This document shows, piece after piece, positions 4,244 to 8,186 of a stretch of 8,186 nt of DNA. Location: positions 1 to 8,186 of the forward strand of contig CABUNR010000039.1 of the NCBI GenBank assembly GCA_902492995.1, given 5' to 3'. A program made the position numbers and the translations under genes. The notes under the pieces are model-generated. The model was not told where the DNA came from. It did no database searches and saw only the letters and a program-made list of their open reading frames with translations. How positions within the stretch are numbered: position 1 is the first letter of the stretch; every line of letters starts with the position of its first letter. Source of the stretch: OMSK01 sp902492995 (GTDB lineage: Bacteria; Bacillota_I; Bacilli_A; RF39; UBA660).

Positions 4244-4948
4244 ATGTATATATATGGTAAAAATGTAGCATTAGAAACATTAAAGAAAAGAGAAAAAATA
4301 AAAAAAATATTTCTTTATAAAAATTTTAAAGAAGAAGAAATAATTAATTTAATCAAAAAAAATAATATAAATGTTAAATATTTAGAAAAATATGAAATGG
4401 ACAAGTTAGTCAATGGATTACATCAAGGTATAATATTAGATGTAGAAGATTATAAATATACCAAGTTAGAAGATATTTTAAAAGTAGAAGATCCACTTTT
4501 GGTAATATTAGATCATTTAGAAGATCCACATAATTTAGGAGCAATTATACGTACTTGTGAAGCAGCAGGAGTAGATGGTATTATAATTCCTAAGGATAGA
4601 AGTGTTTGTGTTAATGCAACTGTGATAAAAACAAGTGCTGCAACAGTAAATGATGTAAAAATAGCTTTAGTTACAAATATCGTAAATGAAATAAAGAATT
4701 TAAAAAAACAAGGCTTTTGGATTGTTGGAACAGATATGAAAGGAACTAATTATAAAAAAATAGATTATAAAGGTAAGATGGCAATTGTTATTGGAAATGA
4801 GGGAAATGGAATTTCTAATTTAGTAAAGCAAAATTGTGATTTTATGGCTACAATACCAATGAATGGAAAAACAAATAGTTTAAATGCTAGTGTTGCAGCT
4901 GGTATTATGATATATGAAGCAGTATCACAAAGAGAGATGGTAAAGTGA
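4244..4948 (+). CDS. rlmB: TrmH/SpoU-family rRNA 2'-O-methyltransferase (RlmB-like)
   Basis: This 234-residue protein is a SPOUT-fold methyltransferase that uses S-adenosylmethionine to methylate ribose 2'-OH; RlmB modifies G2251 of E. coli 23S rRNA. An N-terminal substrate-binding part (GKNVALETL, residues 5-13) precedes the three SpoU motifs: LDHLEDPHNLGAIIRTCEAAG (89-109), IVIGNEGNGIS (181-191) and IPMNGKTNSLNASVAAGI (204-221). R103 and N214 are in the expected catalytic places, and the last motif forms the knot. It starts four bases after the rhodanese gene with AGGTGA as ribosome site. RlmB is favoured over other TrmH members by its place between mrnC and sigH. Confidence 0.88.
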   Translation: MYIYGKNVALETLKKREKIKKIFLYKNFKEEEIINLIKKNNINVKYLEKYEMDKLVNGLHQGIILDVEDYKYTKLEDILKVEDPLLVILDHLEDPHNLGAIIRTCEAAGVDGIIIPKDRSVCVNATVIKTSAATVNDVKIALVTNIVNEIKNLKKQGFWIVGTDMKGTNYKKIDYKGKMAIVIGNEGNGISNLVKQNCDFMATIPMNGKTNSLNASVAAGIMIYEAVSQREMVK

Positions 4949-5568
4949 ATTATAGAGAATTTAATGACTATGAAATATTAAATTATATAAATGAAAATAA
5001 TGAAGAGGCAATGGAAATAATATATGAAAAATATAAACCCCTTATAACTAAAATTGCAACTTCTATGTATAAAAAATATTGCAAGAATACAGGCCTTGAT
5101 ACAAATGATTTGATGCAAGAGGGGATGCTTGCTTTAAATAAAGCAATAAATAGTTATCAAGAAAATAAAGATGTACTTTTTTATACATACGCAAAAAAAT
5201 GTATAGAAAGAAAAATTATTAGTACAGTTATTTGTGCGAATAGACAAAAACATAAAGTGTTGAATGAATCAATTTCATTTGAAATAGATTTAGATAATAA
5301 TACTAATTTAGAAGCTTTTTTAGGTGATAGTAAAAATAATCCAGAAAAAATAATTGTTTCTAATGAATCAAGTAAAGAATTTTTAGACGATATAAAAAAA
5401 TCATTAACAGATATTGAGGTACAAGTATTACAATTAAAACTTGATGGGTTTGATTATAAGGAAATTGCACAAATAGTTGGCAAGGATGTTAAGGCTGTAG
5501 ATAATACTATTCAAAGAATAAGAAATAAAATAAAAAAAATAATGAAAAATAAGGAAAATGAATTGTAA
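4945..5568 (+). CDS. sigH: Sigma-70 family factor, SigH-like
   Basis: This 207-residue protein directs RNA polymerase to alternative promoters. Region 2 is seen at about 25-105: DLMQEGMLALNKAI (55-68) binds core enzyme, and ERKIIS followed by NRQKHKVLN (88-107) closely matches the SigH promoter-melting and -10 recognition part. Region 4 with a helix-turn-helix spans about 152-197 (LTDIEVQVLQLKLDG, YKEIAQIVG). The start is GTG 4945, overlapping the rlmB stop (GTGA), which implies translational coupling. SigH controls sporulation onset and competence in B. subtilis and competence genes in other Bacillota; here the target set is unknown, though a prepilin gene lies nearby. yacP, present before sigH in B. 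subtilis, is absent. Confidence 0.8.
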   Translation: MNYREFNDYEILNYINENNEEAMEIIYEKYKPLITKIATSMYKKYCKNTGLDTNDLMQEGMLALNKAINSYQENKDVLFYTYAKKCIERKIISTVICANRQKHKVLNESISFEIDLDNNTNLEAFLGDSKNNPEKIIVSNESSKEFLDDIKKSLTDIEVQVLQLKLDGFDYKEIAQIVGKDVKAVDNTIQRIRNKIKKIMKNKENEL

Positions 5569-5581
5569 AATTCATTTTTTT
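5555..5581 (+). terminator. Intrinsic terminator after sigH
   Basis: A 10-bp perfect stem, AAAATGAATT (5555-5564) against AATTCATTTT (5569-5578), closes the loop GTAA and runs into T5575-5581. The stop codon of sigH forms most of the loop, so the end of the gene is part of the terminator. Confidence 0.85.
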
Positions 5582-5599
5582 ATAAAAAATGTAAAAAAA

Positions 5600-5630
5600 G
5601 TGTCAAATTTTAAAAAAAGTATGATATACT
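5600..5630 (+). promoter_or_regulatory. Promoter of the coiled-coil gene pair
   Basis: TATACT (5625-5630) is preceded by TGA (5622-5624), an extended -10. A weak -35, GTGTCA or TGTCAA, lies 18-19 bp upstream at 5600-5606. The expected start of transcription is near 5637-5640, giving a leader of about 45 nt. Confidence 0.65.
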
Positions 5631-5641
5631 TAATATGATTA

Positions 5642-5659
5642 TAGTAGACAAGTCTACTA
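5642..5659. promoter_or_regulatory. Perfect 18-bp palindrome, likely operator
   Basis: TAGTAGAC-AA-GTCTACTA has fully complementary 8-bp arms and a two-base centre, too short for a good RNA hairpin loop. It lies just downstream of the expected transcription start. The TAGAC-GTCTA type of symmetry is reminiscent of operators of TetR-family repressors such as LmrA/QdoR. The binding protein is not in the window. Confidence 0.5.
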
Positions 5660-5684
5660 AATAGAATAAAAAGGAGATGTTTTT

Positions 5685-7166
5685 ATGATGGAAAACACTA
5701 ATCAAACTAATTATGGAGATATTTTTGTTGATACAAATGATAATAATGCTGAAAAAGTAACAGATTCTAATTCTTTCTATGATGATTTTATAGATAGTAA
5801 TTCAGATGATAATTATGTTTCAAATAATTCTTATTTTGCTAATTCTGATGATAATAATTTTATTGATCCATTTGATGATTCTGATGAAGTTATACCTTCT
5901 AAACCAATTACTAAATTAGAGTTTGATAGTAAAGATGGTATGCCTATTGAAACGAATGTATCTAATGATACTTCAAGTATAGATAATGATTTATTTTCTA
6001 ATTCTATACAAAATGAAGAAAAAAAAGTAGTAGAAGCTCCAAGCTTTAATGATTTTGTAAATAATGCTGAAGATATTAAACCAATAGAAAAAGAAGAAAA
6101 TATTATGGAAAGTAAAGATTTAGAAAATAGCATAAAAGATATAGAAATACCTGAAGAAAAGAATATAGAATTAACTAGCAGTGATAAAGAATTACCTGAA
6201 GAAAAAAATATAAAGTTAGCTAGTAATGATAAGAATTTAGAATTATCAAATAAAGAAATGAATATAAAAGATGAAGAACTTTTATCAGATTTAAAGGATG
6301 AAGACTTAGAGGAATTAGATTTAGATGATGATATGGATAATATTGATGATTTTAATAATATATCTAATCCAATTGTTGATAATAAAAAAAATAAAGAAGA
6401 AGTTGTAGAAGATAAGAAAGAAGAATTTAATCCTTTTGAATTATCAAGTTTATCTGATGATGATATGGATAAAATGATAGAAGAAGATAGTAAAAAAGAA
6501 GAATTAGATGATAGTTATGTTTTATCAAATTTTGATGTATTGTTTGATAGTTTATATAATGATGTAAATGGTGCAAATAATTTTATTTCTAATTTAATTG
6601 AACAAAAGAAAAGTGTCAATTTAAATGAAGCTACATTAAAAGAAGAAGCAGAAAAGCTTTTAAAAGAAAGAGAAGAATTTGCTAAATATATGCAAATACA
6701 AAAAGAAAGTATTGAAAATGAAAAAAAACAATGCAAAGAATTCGTTAAAACACAAAAAATTCGTCTTCAAAATGAAGAGGAAAAGTTTAATAATGATATG
6801 GAAGCTGCTAAGGCTGAAAGAAAATTAGCAGAAGAATCATTAAAAATAGAAGAACAAAAATTAGAACATGCGAAAGAACAATTTGAAAAAGAAAAAGAAA
6901 TAGAACAAGAAAAACTAAAAACAGCTAAAGAAAAATTAGATGTAGAAAAACAACAATTTGAAAAAGAAAAAGAAATAGAATTAGAAAAAATTAAAAGTGA
7001 TAGAAAAGAATTACAATCTCAAAAAGAACAATTTGCTAAAACAAAAGAATTAGAAGAGAAAAAATTAGAATTAGAAAGTAAAAATTTATCTCAAAGTTGT
7101 GCTAGATTTAAAGAATTAGTATCACAATTTAATTCAGGATTTCAACAATTACCAGAGGATAAATAA
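5685..7166 (+). CDS. Acidic disordered and coiled-coil protein, function unknown
   Basis: I do not recognise this 493-residue protein as a named family. Residues 1 to about 275 are rich in D, N, S and E and look disordered; a short internal repeat is visible around 155-185 (PEEKNIELTSSDKEL, then PEEKNIKLASNDKNL). From about 278 a more hydrophobic segment (YVLSNFDVLFDSLYND) leads into a long K/E/Q-rich coiled coil to about 465, with repeated QFEKEKEIE units. The end carries FKELVSQF (475-482), shared with the next protein. There is no signal peptide or membrane segment, so it should be cytoplasmic. The start ATG 5685 has AAGGAG eight bases upstream; ATG 5688 is possible. A structural or scaffolding role is only a guess from its build. 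Confidence 0.8.
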   Translation: MMENTNQTNYGDIFVDTNDNNAEKVTDSNSFYDDFIDSNSDDNYVSNNSYFANSDDNNFIDPFDDSDEVIPSKPITKLEFDSKDGMPIETNVSNDTSSIDNDLFSNSIQNEEKKVVEAPSFNDFVNNAEDIKPIEKEENIMESKDLENSIKDIEIPEEKNIELTSSDKELPEEKNIKLASNDKNLELSNKEMNIKDEELLSDLKDEDLEELDLDDDMDNIDDFNNISNPIVDNKKNKEEVVEDKKEEFNPFELSSLSDDDMDKMIEEDSKKEELDDSYVLSNFDVLFDSLYNDVNGANNFISNLIEQKKSVNLNEATLKEEAEKLLKEREEFAKYMQIQKESIENEKKQCKEFVKTQKIRLQNEEEKFNNDMEAAKAERKLAEESLKIEEQKLEHAKEQFEKEKEIEQEKLKTAKEKLDVEKQQFEKEKEIELEKIKSDRKELQSQKEQFAKTKELEEKKLELESKNLSQSCARFKELVSQFNSGFQQLPEDK

Positions 7167-7771
7167 TGGTTAAAAAAGACAATACAAATGTTAAGAATTT
7201 AGAAAAAAATAAAAATTCTGAAGGAAAAAATGAGCAAGTTTCAAATATTTCTAGTATTTTTGAAACGGTTAATAATAATGTATTGCAAGCTAAAGATATA
7301 TTTAATAAAAATATAGAAATGAAAAAAGAATTGGATATTAAATTTGAAAAACTAGAAAAACAACAACAAGAGTTTTTAATAAAAAAACAACAAAATTATG
7401 ATAAAATTAAAAAATATAAAGATGAAGTATATCAAAAAGTAACATTGAAAAAAGAAGAAATAGAACATAAAATTGATGAATTAAAAAAATATCAACAAAA
7501 GATAAATGAAGAAAAAAAGAAGTTTGATGAATATAAGAAAAAAGAGCTTGAAAATCTTAAATTAGAAAAACAATCTCAAAAAGAAGAATATCAAAAAAAT
7601 AAAAATGAGTTAAAAAAGATGAAAGAAGAAATTGAAGAAGAAAAAAGAAAGTTAGAAGTTGAAAAAATAAGATATAATTCTGATAAAAATGAATTGGCAA
7701 ATAATCTTCTTAAATTTAATGAACTTGTTAGTGATTTTACAGTAAATATGGATGAATTAAACAAAAAATAA
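7166..7771 (+). CDS. Coiled-coil protein, partner or paralogue of the upstream gene
   Basis: The 201-residue protein is a K/E-rich coiled coil from about residue 45 to 175, preceded by a polar N-terminus and SSIFETVNNNVLQAKDIFNK (29-48). Its end, FNELVSDF (184-191), matches FKELVSQF of the upstream protein at the same distance from the C-terminus, so it looks like a copy of that protein's C-terminal half without the acidic region. The start codon shares its A with the upstream stop (TAATG), which implies coupled translation and similar amounts. There is no signal peptide or membrane segment. Function is unknown; co-assembly through the coiled coils is inference. Confidence 0.8.
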   Translation: MVKKDNTNVKNLEKNKNSEGKNEQVSNISSIFETVNNNVLQAKDIFNKNIEMKKELDIKFEKLEKQQQEFLIKKQQNYDKIKKYKDEVYQKVTLKKEEIEHKIDELKKYQQKINEEKKKFDEYKKKELENLKLEKQSQKEEYQKNKNELKKMKEEIEEEKRKLEVEKIRYNSDKNELANNLLKFNELVSDFTVNMDELNKK

Positions 7772-7796
7772 AAGCAGAAAAAAAACTGCTTTTTTT
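7770..7796 (+). terminator. Intrinsic terminator after the coiled-coil pair
   Basis: AAAAGCAG (7770-7777) pairs with CTGCTTTT (7786-7793) around an eight-A loop, followed by T7790-7796. It separates the coiled-coil pair from the prepilin unit. Confidence 0.85.
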
Positions 7797-7823
7797 GACA
7801 TTATGTTCACAAAATGATAAATT
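7795..7823 (+). promoter_or_regulatory. Promoter of the prepilin gene
   Basis: A consensus TTGACA (7795-7800) stands 17 bp before TAAATT (7818-7823), with TGA at 7815-7817 as an extended -10. The -35 overlaps the T-run of the preceding terminator. No other strong candidate lies before the gene at 7871. Confidence 0.65.
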
Positions 7824-7870
7824 TATTGTATCATGTTATATATGATGGAATAATGGTAAGGATGTGTAAC

Positions 7871-8186
7871 ATGGTATCTAAATGTAAAACTTTGAATAAA
7901 CATTTTTTAGAAAATGCTAAGTTAGAAAGCACTAAGAAAAATAAGGGATTTACGCTTATTGAATTACTTGCGATAATAGTAATTCTTGCAGTAATAGCTT
8001 TAATTGCAACACCAATTATAACAAATATAATAAATGGTGCTAGAAAAGAAGCGGCAAAAGATTCAGCTTATGGGTATATAGAGGCTCTTGAATATAATAA
8101 TGGTATTAGTGAAATAGAATCGAATAGTGGGTTAGAAGATGGTACCTATAAAGTACGTGATATAAAATCAAGAGTTAATATAAGAG
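7871..8186 (+). CDS. Type IV prepilin-like protein, 5' part only
   Basis: The reading frame stays open to the end of the window (105 codons), so the gene is incomplete. Residues 22-31 read KKNKGFTLIE, the prepilin peptidase signature with cleavage after G26, F27 as the methylated first residue and E31 as the +5 glutamate. A hydrophobic helix (LLAIIVILAVIALIATPII) follows, then IINGARKEAAKDSAYGYIEAL, typical of pseudopilins and pilins of Bacillota. The 26-residue leader is longer than the common 6-12. ATG 7871 has AAGGA (7858-7862) eight bases upstream; in-frame ATGs at 7853 and 7862 lie before or within it. It could belong to competence, type IV pilus or secretion machinery; the cut-off C-terminal domain would decide. 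Confidence 0.85.
   Translation, partial: MVSKCKTLNKHFLENAKLESTKKNKGFTLIELLAIIVILAVIALIATPIITNIINGARKEAAKDSAYGYIEALEYNNGISEIESNSGLEDGTYKVRDIKSRVNIR

Noticed and set aside
4044..4280. Reverse-strand reading frame of 78 codons
   Set aside because: It lies opposite the rhodanese gene, has a low-complexity composition and no ribosome site.
5831..6133. Reverse-strand reading frame of 100 codons
   Set aside because: It is a shadow of the D/N/S-rich coding sequence, giving serine- and leucine-rich peptide with no recognisable domain.
6515..6736. Reverse-strand reading frame of 73 codons
   Set aside because: It mirrors the coiled-coil coding region and shows no start signals or family features.
1..8186. 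Mycoplasma-type genetic code with TGA as tryptophan
   Set aside because: TGA ends the rhodanese and rlmB genes at sensible places, and tryptophans in conserved motifs are all TGG.

Overview
The window is about three-quarters A+T and almost every gene lies on the + strand. TGA is used as a stop (for example at 4237-4239 and 4946-4948) and tryptophan is TGG, so this is the standard bacterial code, not the Mycoplasma code. Gene content (rbgA, mrnC, rlmB, a sigH-like sigma factor) and strong purine-rich ribosome sites point to a very low-GC Bacillota/Bacilli lineage, plausibly an uncultured gut-type relative. This is inference from gene families and composition; no species can be named.

Region 1 (1-2550) is the unusual part. 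Three unrelated accessory genes (a GNAT_C-type acyltransferase, a small P-loop kinase-like protein and a RimJ/RimL-type acetyltransferase) sit in tandem just upstream of rbgA. Each is followed by a copy of the ribosome site and first ten codons of rbgA. Only the third copy continues into the real gene; the other two run into TAG four codons later. The units are therefore about 731 and 770 bp long, plus one that enters from the left. Each unit has its own leader: a promoter-like stretch (27 bp identical between units 1 and 2), a 12-mer TAGKAATTRATA 54-58 nt before the start codon, a short unit-specific sequence, then GAGGTGA and ATG. A version of the unit-specific sequence also appears directly after the upstream rbgA copy, and inverted repeats fold across the abandoned rbgA starts. 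The simplest reading is a site of repeated cassette insertion at the tryptophan codon that opens the conserved WYPGHM motif of rbgA, with each cassette restoring the 5' end of the gene. No recombinase is encoded in the window, so any mobility would have to be supplied in trans. I know of no described system with this layout, but could not search.

Region 2 (2551-5581) is a housekeeping operon: rbgA (50S assembly GTPase), about 100 bp that may hold a decayed gene, mrnC (Mini-RNase III), a rhodanese-domain lipoprotein, rlmB-like rRNA methyltransferase and a SigH-like sigma factor, closed by a clear intrinsic terminator. The order mrnC-rlmB-sigH matches the Bacillus subtilis cluster, without yacP and with the rhodanese gene added.

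Region 3 (5582-7796) is a two-gene unit with an extended -10 promoter, a perfect 18-bp palindrome near the expected transcription start, an acidic/disordered plus coiled-coil protein and a shorter coiled-coil protein sharing its C-terminal motif, then a terminator. Their function is unknown. Region 4 (7795-8186) starts a new transcription unit with the 5' part of a type IV prepilin-like gene that runs off the window.
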